The notes under the pieces are model-generated. The model saw only the letters and a program-made list of their open reading frames with translations. It was not told where the DNA came from and searched no databases. The position numbers were made by a program, and so were the translations under genes. Source: Spirochaetota bacterium (GTDB taxonomy: Bacteria > Spirochaetota > Spirochaetia > DSM-27196 > PWMO01). Taken from it: a DNA stretch of 24,803 nt. The stretch covers positions 1 to 24,803 of the forward strand of contig JAAAOH010000132.1 of assembly GCA_009908925.1 (NCBI GenBank), given 5' to 3'. This document shows, piece by piece, positions 7,641 through 14,906 of the stretch. The stretch's first letter is position 1. Every line of letters begins with the position of its first letter.

Positions 7641-8611
7641 GGCGACATTGCGCCCGGCGGCGCCTCAGCCCGGCCGCGGTGGTGCTTCTGCTGCTGGCGC
7701 TGTTCCTCACGCCCACGCCGCCGACGGCGGCGCAGAGCGAGGAGCCGCAGGAGGCGGAGATCGAGCGTACGACGTTCCTGCCGCAGGTGTTCTACGTTGG
7801 CGACCGCGTGGAGATGCGCGTTGCCTTCCGTACCTCGCCCGGGGCCGCCCCTCGACTTCCGGCGGAGTCACCGTCCATCGCCTGGGGAACCCTGCACCGC
7901 GTGCGCCTTGCCGAAGTGTCGGGCGGGTGGGAGCTGCGGGTAGCCTTTACCCCCTATCAGCCCGGCACCCAGACCCTGCCGGCGATGGAGCTCGGCGATG
8001 TGTACCTGCGGGGCATCGACGTTCCCGTGCCGTCCATCCTCGACGCAGACCGCTCGGAGCTCGCGCCGTTGCGCGATCAGCTGCTCCTTCCGGCAACACG
8101 TATGCTGCTTGCAGCTGCGGTCGCCGTTCTGGTGATCATTCCCGCGGTGTGGTTCGTGTTCTTCAGGTGGGGCAGGCGACGCTTCCGGGACCTGCTGACG
8201 CGATACCGCGACGCCCTGCCATATCGCCGCATCAATCGCTCGCTGCGCCAGCTCGGCAACGAGATGGACGATATGAGCGATCGTGACTTCTACATTCAGC
8301 TGCTCTCCGACTTTCGCTCCTATCTCTCGCGCCGCATGCACACCGAGGCCTTCTCCGCGACGACCGAAGAGCTCGCCGGGGAGCTCGAGCGCTACATCCC
8401 CACCGAGGAGGACCGCGAGGCGGTGCTCGAGGTGTTCAAGTTCGGGGATCGGGTGAAGTTCGCCAGCCAGCGGGCCTCGACCCGTGCGCGCTCCGATCAC
8501 CTCGAGGCGGTTATGCGGGTGCTGCGTCACGTGGAGCGAAAGCGTGAATCCCGGAACAGGACGCGCGAGGAGAAAGTGCGCGAGAAGAGGGGTGCTCACA
8601 GTGGTGTTTGA
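7637..8611 (+). CDS. Bat-cluster membrane protein with periplasmic N-domain (unknown family)
   Basis: The 324-residue protein has a signal peptide (hydrophobic 12-24, cut near AAQ at 31-33), then a beta-rich extracytoplasmic domain of about 110 residues. A membrane segment follows at 154-177, then a basic, helical cytoplasmic C-terminus. That tail (FYIQLLSDFRSYL ... TTEELAGEL ... VKFAS) resembles the tail seen in BatD and DUF4381-type proteins; this is recall, not a search. The ATG at 7637 has a perfect AGGAGG eight bases upstream (7623-7628) and overlaps the DUF58 stop as ATGA, so the start is firm although the frame is open further up. As I recall, Borrelia has an uncharacterised gene in the same slot between DUF58 and batA. 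It may link the cytosolic MoxR/DUF58 pair to BatA/BatB. Confidence 0.82.
   Translation: MRRHCARRRLSPAAVVLLLLALFLTPTPPTAAQSEEPQEAEIERTTFLPQVFYVGDRVEMRVAFRTSPGAAPRLPAESPSIAWGTLHRVRLAEVSGGWELRVAFTPYQPGTQTLPAMELGDVYLRGIDVPVPSILDADRSELAPLRDQLLLPATRMLLAAAVAVLVIIPAVWFVFFRWGRRRFRDLLTRYRDALPYRRINRSLRQLGNEMDDMSDRDFYIQLLSDFRSYLSRRMHTEAFSATTEELAGELERYIPTEEDREAVLEVFKFGDRVKFASQRASTRARSDHLEAVMRVLRHVERKRESRNRTREEKVREKRGAHSGV
8585..8592 (+). promoter_or_regulatory. Ribosome binding site deciding the batA start
   Basis: AAGAGGGG lies eight bases before GTG 8601. This selects an 11-base overlap with the preceding gene instead of a start further upstream in the long open frame. Confidence 0.55.
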
Positions 8612-9599
8612 GACGCCCGGCTACCTCTTCTTACTGCTGCTCGTCCCTCTGGGTGTCTACTTCCGCCACTTCTGGCCGCAGCGCGGCGGGAAGCTGCCCT
8701 TTGCCTACCGTGTGTGGAACGCGCGGGGGTTCGTGCCGAGCTTTTTCGCCCGTCGTGCGGTATTCGCACTGGCCACTATCTCTTTCTGGTCCGCGGTCGT
8801 CGCCCTGGTGGTTGCTCTCGGTGGTCCCGCCAACGTGACCCGTGAGCGGGTGTTTCTCAACCGCGGGATCGACATGATGATCGTACTCGACGAGTCGCCG
8901 AGCATGGCGGCCCAGGACTTCGCGCCGGTGAACCGCTTCGAGAGCGCGCGGGACACCATCCGTCGGTTCGTCGAGGGACGCGAGAACGATCCCATCGGTC
9001 TGGTGAGCTTCGGTGCGGAGGCGGCCCTTCGCGTGCCGCCCACCACCGACTATGCAAAGCTCGGCGACGCCCTGGAGGGCCTGCGCATCATGGAGCTCGG
9101 CGACGGGACGGCGATCGGCATGGGGCTCGCGCTCGGCGCACTGCACCTTCGCTCGAGCGATGCGCCGGAGAAGGTGATGATTCTCCTCACCGACGGCGAG
9201 AACAATGCCGGGGAGGTGCCCCCCGAGACGGCTGCGCGGGTTGCGACCGAGATCGGGATCCGGATCTATACCATCGGCATCGGTAGCGAGACCGAGGCGC
9301 CCATCGAGTTCACCGACCCCGAGACCGGGCAGGTCTACCGTGGCACCTTCGAGGGCGGCTTCGACGAGGCAATCCTGCGCGAGATCGCCGCGCTTTCCGG
9401 CGGGGCCTACTTCTATGCCGGAACGAGCGGCACCCTCGAGTCGGTCTTCGAGGCCATCGACTCCATCGAGGCGACCGAGAAGCGGGTGCGGATCGAGGTC
9501 AACACCGAGCCACGCCACCGCCTGCTCATCATTTTCGCAGTTGGTGCGCTGCTTCTCGACTTCTTCATTCGAAAACTCCTGCTGCGGGAGGTGCTATGA
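8601..9599 (+). CDS. batA: BatA, membrane von Willebrand factor A protein
   Basis: BatA is an inner-membrane protein with a von Willebrand A domain facing the periplasm, part of the Bat (Bacteroides aerotolerance-type) system linked to stress tolerance. Membrane segments are at about 8-22, 54-74 and 308-328. The A domain carries a complete metal site: DESPS (97-101), T170 in DGTAIG and D198 in LLTDGEN. With the GTG start at 8601 the protein has 332 residues, normal for BatA, and begins with the typical FETPGYLFLLL membrane lead. The 3' end overlaps batB as ATGAG. The frame continues upstream, but the ribosome site before 8601 and the family N-terminus support this start. Confidence 0.93.
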   Translation: MVFETPGYLFLLLLVPLGVYFRHFWPQRGGKLPFAYRVWNARGFVPSFFARRAVFALATISFWSAVVALVVALGGPANVTRERVFLNRGIDMMIVLDESPSMAAQDFAPVNRFESARDTIRRFVEGRENDPIGLVSFGAEAALRVPPTTDYAKLGDALEGLRIMELGDGTAIGMGLALGALHLRSSDAPEKVMILLTDGENNAGEVPPETAARVATEIGIRIYTIGIGSETEAPIEFTDPETGQVYRGTFEGGFDEAILREIAALSGGAYFYAGTSGTLESVFEAIDSIEATEKRVRIEVNTEPRHRLLIIFAVGALLLDFFIRKLLLREVL

Positions 9600-10585
9600 G
9601 TATCGAGCATCCCCGTGTCCTGTGGCTGCTTCTCGCGCTGATTCCACTCGCGGCGCTGCAGTTCTACCAGTTTCGAAACGGGCGGCACGATCTGGGCCTC
9701 CTTGCCGGCGACCGCCGCGAGTCGGTGCTCACGGTGTACCTGGTGAAGTGGTTTTTCTCGTCGTTCTTCTTCACGCTGGCCATTGCCTTCTCCATCCTCG
9801 CGCTGGCGGGGTTCTCCTGGGGGCAGCGATCGGTGGAGGAGGATCGCAGCGGGCTCGACGTGGTGTTTGCGGTTGATGTATCGCGCAGCATGCGGGCGAG
9901 CGACGGTGACGAGACGGGGCGAATCATCGAGGCGCGCGACATGATGCAGGGCATCGTGCAGGATCTGCCGACGGCGCGCTTCGGTATCGTCGTGTTTGCA
10001 GGGCAGGCGCTGCGGACGGTGCCGGTGACCGAGGACAGGGTTGCGGTGGACTCCTTCATTAGCTCACTGGGGACGGAGGTGCTTTCCGCCGCGGGAACGG
10101 ACCTCGAGCAGGGCCTCGATGCCGCATTTGCCGCCTTCCCCGAGGGGGCGAACCGCAACCGCGTTCTCGTCCTTCTCTCAGACGGCGAGCAGCACCGCGG
10201 AAACCCGCTCCGGCCCGCCGAGGTGGCGGGGTCGGCCGGGGTGCCCGTGTTTGCCGTGGCCTTCGGCTCTGTCGATGGCTCGACGATCACCCTCTCCGAC
10301 GGCAGCCGCCTCACCGACGCGGAGGGGAACGTGGTGTTGAGCCGCGCCGATCCGGGTATCATGGAGGACATCGCCCGCGCCTCCGGCGGATCCGCCTTTC
10401 GCGGGGGCGGTGGCGAAGCGTTCGGCGGGCTCATGCGTGAGATCCGCGGGTTCGAAGAGCGGCGCGAGCGGGAAGGCTTTCGCCTCGTCTCGGTTCCCCG
10501 GTTCCGCGTCTTTCTGATCTTCGCGGTGATCGCGCTGGCGCTCAGTGTCTTTGTGCGGGTATTTCGATGGAAGGGTGTCGTATGA
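9596..10585 (+). CDS. batB: BatB, membrane von Willebrand factor A protein
   Basis: BatB is the second membrane von Willebrand A protein and presumably partners BatA. The 329-residue protein has membrane segments at about 8-23, 52-72 and 305-323. Its metal site is DVSRS (94-98), T168 in AGTDLEQG and D196 in LLSDGEQ. A Gly-rich patch (FRGGGGEAFGG) lies late in the A domain. The ATG at 9596 overlaps the batA stop by four bases, and its own TGA overlaps the batC ATG, so batA-batB-batC translation is probably coupled. In Borrelia a protein from this slot has been reported to bind host integrin; whether that applies here is unknown. Confidence 0.93.
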   Translation: MSIEHPRVLWLLLALIPLAALQFYQFRNGRHDLGLLAGDRRESVLTVYLVKWFFSSFFFTLAIAFSILALAGFSWGQRSVEEDRSGLDVVFAVDVSRSMRASDGDETGRIIEARDMMQGIVQDLPTARFGIVVFAGQALRTVPVTEDRVAVDSFISSLGTEVLSAAGTDLEQGLDAAFAAFPEGANRNRVLVLLSDGEQHRGNPLRPAEVAGSAGVPVFAVAFGSVDGSTITLSDGSRLTDAEGNVVLSRADPGIMEDIARASGGSAFRGGGGEAFGGLMREIRGFEERREREGFRLVSVPRFRVFLIFAVIALALSVFVRVFRWKGVV

Positions 10586-11160
10586 GACGGATGCTCATAG
10601 CGGCGGCTGCCGTGGTGCTCCTTTCGGGATGCGGTGCGGAGTCGCATCTTCGCGTCATACGCGGAAACTACGCCTACGGGCAGGGCAGGTTCCAGCGGGC
10701 GACTGTCGACTATCTGCGTGCCTGGGAGAACAACGAGTATCGGGCTCAGATCGCCTATAACCTCGGAAACGTCTACTACGCCCTTGGCGAGGTGCAGGCG
10801 GCGCTCGGCATGTGGCAGCGCGCCCAGGAAAGCGGCGAGGCCGACATTCTCTTCGGCGTCACCTTCAACAAGGGGGTGTTCTACTACGAGCGCGGACGCT
10901 ACCAGGATGCCTACACACAGTTCAGGCGCGCCCTCGAGATAGACCCGGGAAGCGTCGACGCCAAGGTCAACCTCGAGCTCGCCCTGGAGAAGATCCGGGC
11001 AAGCGAGCAGGTTGTGCGGGGAGATCCGTCGGTGGCCGGGAGTGGAGGTGCGCCGTCGGCACAGTCGGTGCGAATACTCGAGTACATCAGGAGAAAGGAG
11101 GGAAGCCGGTGGTTTGCCACGGAAGAGGTGGAAGACGAGCCGGGCATGCCCGCCTGGTAG
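10582..11160 (+). CDS. batC: BatC-like TPR lipoprotein
   Basis: BatC proteins are small tetratricopeptide (TPR) proteins thought to organise the Bat complex in the periplasm. The 192-residue protein starts with a basic N-terminus and a hydrophobic stretch ending in LLSGC, so C17 is a likely lipidation site. TPR-like helices follow: AYNLGNVYYALGEVQAALGMW (about 57-77) and FNKGVFYYERGRYQDAYTQF (about 93-112), then a low-complexity tail. The ATG at 10582 has GGAAGGG six bases upstream and overlaps the batB stop as ATGA; an ATG at 10567 in the same frame lacks these features. The last 52 bases are shared in another frame with batD. Confidence 0.88.
   Translation: MRRMLIAAAAVVLLSGCGAESHLRVIRGNYAYGQGRFQRATVDYLRAWENNEYRAQIAYNLGNVYYALGEVQAALGMWQRAQESGEADILFGVTFNKGVFYYERGRYQDAYTQFRRALEIDPGSVDAKVNLELALEKIRASEQVVRGDPSVAGSGGAPSAQSVRILEYIRRKEGSRWFATEEVEDEPGMPAW
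11097..11102 (+). promoter_or_regulatory. Strong ribosome binding site deciding the batD start
   Basis: AGGAGGG, inside the 3' end of batC, sits six bases before GTG 11109. It is among the best Shine-Dalgarno matches in the window. It fixes a batD start that overlaps batC by 52 bases, although the frame stays open about 300 bases upstream. Confidence 0.7.
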
Positions 11161-13151
11161 CGGGCCTCGCCCTTCTCGCAGTAACACTCATCGCGCCGCA
11201 CGCCCTCCCGGCTCAGGAAGAGCTCGACTCCACCGTGGAACCCTCCCGAATCACAGTGGGTGATCGGTTCTCCCTCGTCATCCGGGCGTCGGACCTGCCG
11301 ATTGACGAGCTCTCCCTCGAAGAGCCCGACTATCCCGAGACGATCACGAAGCTCTCCGGTGCATCCATCGTCGAAGCCGAACAGACCGGCTTCCCCGGGC
11401 TCGGCCGACGCCGCATCGAGATCGAGATACCCTTTCGCGCGGAGGCGGCGGGACGCGTGATCCTCGAGCCGATTCAGCTCACCGACCGGCAGGGCGCCAC
11501 CTGGCAGACGGAGCGCCATCTCGTCGAGATCGGTTTGTCCAGCGCCGATTCCCGCGTGCCCTTCGATGCTGCCTGGCATCTGCCGGCCGAGACCGTGTAC
11601 GAGGGGCAGACCGTTCCCGTGTACCTCGAGATAGAGAAGGCCACGAGCTTCTCCTTTCCCGGCACTATCGACGTGGAGCCTCCCACCGGCGCGGTCTTCG
11701 AGGAGGTGCAGGGTCTCGGGTCGGTGGCGAGCGAGGTCGTCTCCGGGGTCGAGCTCTTGAGGTACCCCGTTGCGACGTTCCTCATGACGCCGTCGGGGCC
11801 CGGTGAGCTTCGTATTCCCTCGGCCCTTGTGGGGCGCGGAGAGATGGCGCGTCGGGCGGAGGCTCGGGTCGTAAACGTGCAACCCCTGCCCGAAGAGGTC
11901 CGCACGACCCTTGCGGTCGGCACCTACCGGTTCTCCGCCGAGCTCTCCGATACCGTGCTCACCGAGGGGGACACCACCGTCCTCACCATGCGTGCAGAAG
12001 GGACCGGCAACCTCGACTTCTTCCGTTTTCCCGCGGTGGATGCCGGAGAGATGACGGTCGGCTCGGTCGGTGAGCAGAGTGAGGTGGCCCCCGTCGCCGC
12101 GGGGCTGGTCGGCTCGCGGGAGTTGAGGCTCCGCGTGGCCCCCCGCGAGCCCGGCGAGCACGAGATAGTGGTGGAGCGTTTCTACTGGCTCGATCCCGAC
12201 ACCGGGCGGACGCGGAGCCAGGGACCCTATCGCTTCACACTCGACGTGCAGGCCGCAGAGGCCACTGTTGCTCAGGCACGCGAAAGCACGCCGTTCGGGC
12301 CCCTCGAGCTCAGTGAGATTCAGCGCGTGCAGCCGGTGGAGATGTATCGCATCCCCGCCTTCTACCTCCTGTTTCTCCCACCGCTTCTTCTTATCGTGCT
12401 CTCCTGGGCGGGCGTAACGGCCAAACGCACCGGCATGGTCACGCTTCTGGTCGTGCCGTTTGCGCTCGTGCTCGTTGCCGCCGCGCCGGTACGTGATCTT
12501 CCCGAGGAGGAGATCGAGCTGTCGGTTTCTGCGCTCGACGGCGGACGGCTCGCCGAGGCGATGTGGCGTCTCGAAACGCTCCACGAGGACTACCCCCGCA
12601 GTCCGGGGATTCTCTACAACCTCGGCTACGCCGCCTATCTCGCCGACGAACGGGGTCAGAGCGTCTACGCGCTGCGGGAGGCGTTGCGTATCCGCCCCAT
12701 GTTCGAGGACGCCCGTGCAGGACTTACCTGGGTAGAGGACCAGTACGGGCTGGACCGTCAGGTGGAGGTGAAGGCTCGGTTCCATCCCGACGTGGCCCTG
12801 GTGGCGCTCTTCGTGCTCGCCTATCTCTCGGGCGGCCTCGCGTTCGTTCTCAAACGGGGAGGTGATGCGCGCTACGCCATCGGCTTCATTTCCACGCTGC
12901 TGTTGATGATTGCCGCGGGCGTGCTTATGGTGTATGCGGTGCACGGTGCGTCGCGTCCGACTGCGGTAGTGCAGCAGCAGGAGGCGGCGCTCAAGCAGGT
13001 ACCGGTGGCGGAGGCCAAGCAGTGGCTTACCCTGCCGGCCGGCACCGCCGTGGAGCCGCTCGACCAATACGCCGATTACCGACTGATTCGAACCGGGTTC
13101 GGTGTTGAAGGATGGATGGACGAGAATATGTTGCTGGTGAGCAGGCGATGA
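11109..13151 (+). CDS. batD: BatD-BatE fusion: Ig-type oxygen-tolerance domain, TPR, SH3-like domain
   Basis: The 680-residue protein has a signal peptide (basic 6-15, hydrophobic 17-30, cut after ALPA at 35). A long beta-rich BatD (oxygen tolerance) region runs to about 410, followed by two membrane segments (417-436, 441-459). A TPR-like helical stretch follows (475-555), then two more membrane segments (560-580, 590-611) and a C-terminal bacterial SH3-like domain (633-678, with LPAGTAVEPLDQY and GWM). In Bacteroides-type operons the TPR/membrane/SH3 portion is a separate protein, BatE, so this looks like a BatD-BatE fusion. Its place at the end of the cluster fits. The start is GTG 11109 on a strong ribosome site; the stop overlaps the smr-domain gene as ATGA. 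Confidence 0.88.
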   Translation: MVCHGRGGRRAGHARLVAGLALLAVTLIAPHALPAQEELDSTVEPSRITVGDRFSLVIRASDLPIDELSLEEPDYPETITKLSGASIVEAEQTGFPGLGRRRIEIEIPFRAEAAGRVILEPIQLTDRQGATWQTERHLVEIGLSSADSRVPFDAAWHLPAETVYEGQTVPVYLEIEKATSFSFPGTIDVEPPTGAVFEEVQGLGSVASEVVSGVELLRYPVATFLMTPSGPGELRIPSALVGRGEMARRAEARVVNVQPLPEEVRTTLAVGTYRFSAELSDTVLTEGDTTVLTMRAEGTGNLDFFRFPAVDAGEMTVGSVGEQSEVAPVAAGLVGSRELRLRVAPREPGEHEIVVERFYWLDPDTGRTRSQGPYRFTLDVQAAEATVAQARESTPFGPLELSEIQRVQPVEMYRIPAFYLLFLPPLLLIVLSWAGVTAKRTGMVTLLVVPFALVLVAAAPVRDLPEEEIELSVSALDGGRLAEAMWRLETLHEDYPRSPGILYNLGYAAYLADERGQSVYALREALRIRPMFEDARAGLTWVEDQYGLDRQVEVKARFHPDVALVALFVLAYLSGGLAFVLKRGGDARYAIGFISTLLLMIAAGVLMVYAVHGASRPTAVVQQQEAALKQVPVAEAKQWLTLPAGTAVEPLDQYADYRLIRTGFGVEGWMDENMLLVSRR

Positions 13152-13615
13152 GTTTCGAGGACATCCTCAGGCAGTGGGAAGAGAACGAGCGTCGCGCCGA
13201 CAGCGAGACACAGCGCCGGCGTCGCGATCATCTCGAATCGCTTCTCGACCGCTATCCACCGGATGCCGCGGAGAAAGGTGACGTCGACGCGGCCGGGGGA
13301 TCGCCTGCCGGACCGCGCGGTGGACCGCGTCCCGCATCACTCCCCATCGACGACGAGATCGACCTGCACGGCTTGACCGTGGAGGAGGCCCTCGCGGCGA
13401 CCGGACGTTTCATCGAGGCGGGGCTCGCCGGGGGCTATCGGAAAGTGCTCATAGTCCACGGCAAGGGTCTCCACTCGCAGAACGGTGGTGTGCTCGGTGC
13501 GGCTGTTCGCCGGTTTATCGAAAAGCACCCCGATACCGGGGCGATGGGTACGCCGAAGCAGCGTGACGGCGGCTCCGGGGCCCTGTGGGTGGTGCTACGT
13601 CATCGTTCGCGGTAG
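13148..13615 (+). CDS. Smr-domain protein
   Basis: Small MutS-related (Smr) domains bind branched or structured nucleic acid and often have nicking or RNA-cutting activity. The motifs are DLHGLTVEEA (72-81), VHGKGLHS (103-110) and GALWVVL (144-150), in the order and spacing expected for a C-terminal Smr domain. The first 65 residues are a charged helical then Gly/Pro-rich arm. At 155 residues it is a stand-alone Smr protein, not MutS2. The ATG at 13148 overlaps the batD stop as ATGA, so it is probably the last gene of the argJ-bat transcript. It overlaps the convergent infA by 16 bases, leaving no room for a terminator between them. Confidence 0.9.
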   Translation: MSFEDILRQWEENERRADSETQRRRRDHLESLLDRYPPDAAEKGDVDAAGGSPAGPRGGPRPASLPIDDEIDLHGLTVEEALAATGRFIEAGLAGGYRKVLIVHGKGLHSQNGGVLGAAVRRFIEKHPDTGAMGTPKQRDGGSGALWVVLRHRSR

Positions 13616-13818
13616 ACGATGCGACCGCGGTTGAGGTCGTAGGGGGAGAGTGCTACTTTCACCTTGTCTCCGGGTACGATGCGAATGTAGTGCTTGCGCA
13701 TCTTGCCCGAGAGATGGGCGAGGATCAAATGTCCGTTCTTCAGTTCAACGCGAAACATCGTATTGGGAAGTGATTCCTTCACGATGCCTTCGACTTCAAT
13801 GGCTTCTTCTTTGGCCAC
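13600..13818 (-). CDS. infA: Translation initiation factor IF-1
   Basis: IF-1 binds the ribosomal A site during initiation. The 72-residue S1/OB-fold protein reads like a textbook IF-1: GIVKESLPNTMFRVEL (11-26), GHLILAHLSGKMRKHYIRI (29-47), PGDKVKVALSPYDL (49-62) and RGRIVYR (64-70). The start is GTG at 13818, preceded by a perfect AGGAGG (13823-13828). It stands alone, away from ribosomal-protein operons, with its own promoter, and converges on the smr-domain gene. Confidence 0.97.
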   Translation of the reverse strand: MAKEEAIEVEGIVKESLPNTMFRVELKNGHLILAHLSGKMRKHYIRIVPGDKVKVALSPYDLNRGRIVYRER

Positions 13819-13856
13819 GAAACCTCCTGGTGCCGTATAAATTTCGTTATCGTAAC

Positions 13857-13883
13857 ACTATGCAAAACTGCGGGCTTTGTCAA
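13857..13883 (-). promoter_or_regulatory. Candidate promoter of infA
   Basis: Reading the minus strand, an exact TTGACA (13883-13878) is followed after 15 bases by CATAGT (13862-13857). TAGTGT at a 17-base spacing is an alternative -10. The leader would be about 30 bases and contains the AGGAGG ribosome site. Confidence 0.42.
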
Positions 13884-13934
13884 CGCAGGTTCTCAGTTCG
13901 CCGCCGGATGTGCGCCCGCGGATATCGAAACGTG

Positions 13935-13960
13935 TTGACTTTTCCCCGCCTTTCTATCAT
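13935..13960 (+). promoter_or_regulatory. Candidate promoter of the DksA-like gene
   Basis: TTGACT (13935-13940) and TATCAT (13955-13960) lie 14 bases apart, shorter than the usual 16-18, so one element may be mis-assigned. The bases after the -10 are G+C-rich (GAGGCGCC), a discriminator type that is often under DksA/ppGpp control in other bacteria. Confidence 0.35.
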
Positions 13961-13992
13961 TGTGAGGCGCCACATTTCAGCAGAGGGATGAG

Positions 13993-14349
13993 ATGGATAA
14001 AGAGTTTGTTGAGCGCATGAAACAGAAGCTTCTCACTATGAAAAAAGAGATCCTCGACAACCTCGTGGCGGAGAACGAGGATTTCCAGAACATCATAGAC
14101 ACCGATGACTCGAAGGATCTCGTCGACATCGCGAGTACCGACATAGACAAGCGCGTTCTCGATGCGCTTGGCGCTCAGGAGATGAAGCGGCTGAACCTGA
14201 TCGACGCTGCGCTCGCGCGCATAGAGGCAGGGAAGTACGGCATCTGCCTCAAGAGCGGTAAACCGATTCCGACGGAGCGCCTCGAGGCAATCCCCTACGC
14301 GCTGTACCGTATCGAATACCAGAACGAGCTCGAGCGCCGCAACCGCTGA
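13993..14349 (+). CDS. dksA: DksA/TraR-family RNA polymerase regulator lacking the zinc site
   Basis: DksA proteins enter the RNA polymerase secondary channel and, with ppGpp, retune transcription initiation. The 118-residue protein has an N-terminal coiled coil (1-75) whose tip retains the essential acidic motif as D42-L-V-D45-I-A47. The C-terminal globular part aligns with the zinc finger (YGIC, then SGKPIPTERLEAIP). Only the first of the four zinc cysteines remains: C85 is kept and the others are S88, R106 and Y109. It is therefore a zinc-independent type, as described for Pseudomonas DksA2. It is shorter than E. coli DksA (151). The start has GAGGGA upstream and the gene diverges from infA. 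Confidence 0.88.
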   Translation: MDKEFVERMKQKLLTMKKEILDNLVAENEDFQNIIDTDDSKDLVDIASTDIDKRVLDALGAQEMKRLNLIDAALARIEAGKYGICLKSGKPIPTERLEAIPYALYRIEYQNELERRNR

Positions 14350-14351
14350 AG

Positions 14352-14372
14352 CGCAGCGCCCCGACGGCTGCG
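14352..14372 (+). terminator. Weak hairpin after the DksA-like gene
   Basis: CGCAGC (14352-14357) can pair with GCTGCG (14367-14372) just past the stop codon. No T run follows, so termination here is uncertain. Confidence 0.22.
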
Positions 14373-14424
14373 GTGCCCCCGCGGGCTTCCGTGCCCCGGT
14401 TATAGGCATTATTTCTCACATCAC

Positions 14425-14451
14425 TAAGGTCCGACCTCCATTTTCCGATAC
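14425..14451 (+). promoter_or_regulatory. Sigma-28 (FliA-type) promoter before the 130-aa unknown gene
   Basis: TAAGGTCC (14425-14432), 11 bases, then TCCGATAC (14444-14451) matches the flagellar sigma-28 consensus TAAAGTTT-N11-GCCGATAA with exact spacing and six of eight -10 bases. Transcription would start near 14458, just before the GGAGG ribosome site at 14460-14464. Confidence 0.55.
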
Positions 14452-14472
14452 ATCTAGGTGGAGGATGGAGAA

Positions 14473-14865
14473 ATGCTTGATGCAAGTATTTCCAATGGAC
14501 CGCAGACGGTACCCGTGACGAGCCTTGTGCGGGCGCGCTACGGGATGGGGAAGCTCGCACTTCCGGTGAACGGGCCGTTGGGCTACGTGCGGCTGAAACA
14601 CATCCAGGGAATCCCGCCGTCCGGAGAGGGTGGCGGCTTCAGCATACAGAAGCTGCAGGTACTCGACAGCCTTATCGACAGGCTCGCCCGCATGAAAAAC
14701 GTCGAACGCTTCACCGCAGATGACGACGGCGCGTCGGCCGAGCAGGTGGACGCCATGATCGAGCGCTACTCCGCCCAGCTGCATCAGGTGCTTCAGCAAC
14801 TCTCCGCATCGGGCTACGCCGGCCAGGCGGATTCACTCGGAAATATTCTCAACGGCCTCGTGTAG
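14473..14865 (+). CDS. Conserved-looking hypothetical protein, possibly motility-linked
   Basis: I do not recognise this 130-residue protein. It has no signal peptide or membrane segment. The N-terminal half is ordered-looking with the distinctive GKLALPVNGPLGYVRLKHI (about 26-44) and GIPP, then a Gly-rich turn (GEGGG). The C-terminal half is amphipathic helix (about 53-67 and 84-108) ending in DSLGNILNGLV, a hydrophobic C-terminal helix as in some secreted flagellar axial or export proteins. The start is ATG 14473, eight bases after GGAGG; a GTG at 14458 overlaps that ribosome site and is unlikely. The sigma-28-like promoter directly upstream suggests flagellum-related expression. The function is unknown. 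Confidence 0.72.
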   Translation: MLDASISNGPQTVPVTSLVRARYGMGKLALPVNGPLGYVRLKHIQGIPPSGEGGGFSIQKLQVLDSLIDRLARMKNVERFTADDDGASAEQVDAMIERYSAQLHQVLQQLSASGYAGQADSLGNILNGLV

Positions 14866-14869
14866 CGCG

Positions 14870-14906
14870 CCCGGCCCGCATGGCCGGGGCCGGCGGTCGA
14901 TCCGCC
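14870..14906. terminator. Two hairpins between convergent genes
   Basis: CCCGGCC (14870-14876) pairs with GGCCGGG (14882-14888), and GGCGG (14892-14896) pairs with CCGCC (14902-14906). They fill the 41-base gap between the unknown gene and the hydrolase gene and may end transcription from both sides, although neither has a T run. Confidence 0.42.

Noticed and set aside
9664..11187. Minus-strand frame of 507 codons opposite batB and batC
   Set aside because: Low-complexity Ser/Arg/Pro translation with no domain; it lies over two firmly identified genes.
10911..13067. A very long open frame (718 codons) on the minus strand opposite batD
   Set aside because: It is antisense to a gene with clear signal peptide, membrane segments and SH3-like domain. 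Its translation is His/Arg/Gly-rich without motifs, as expected for the mirror of G+C-rich coding DNA.
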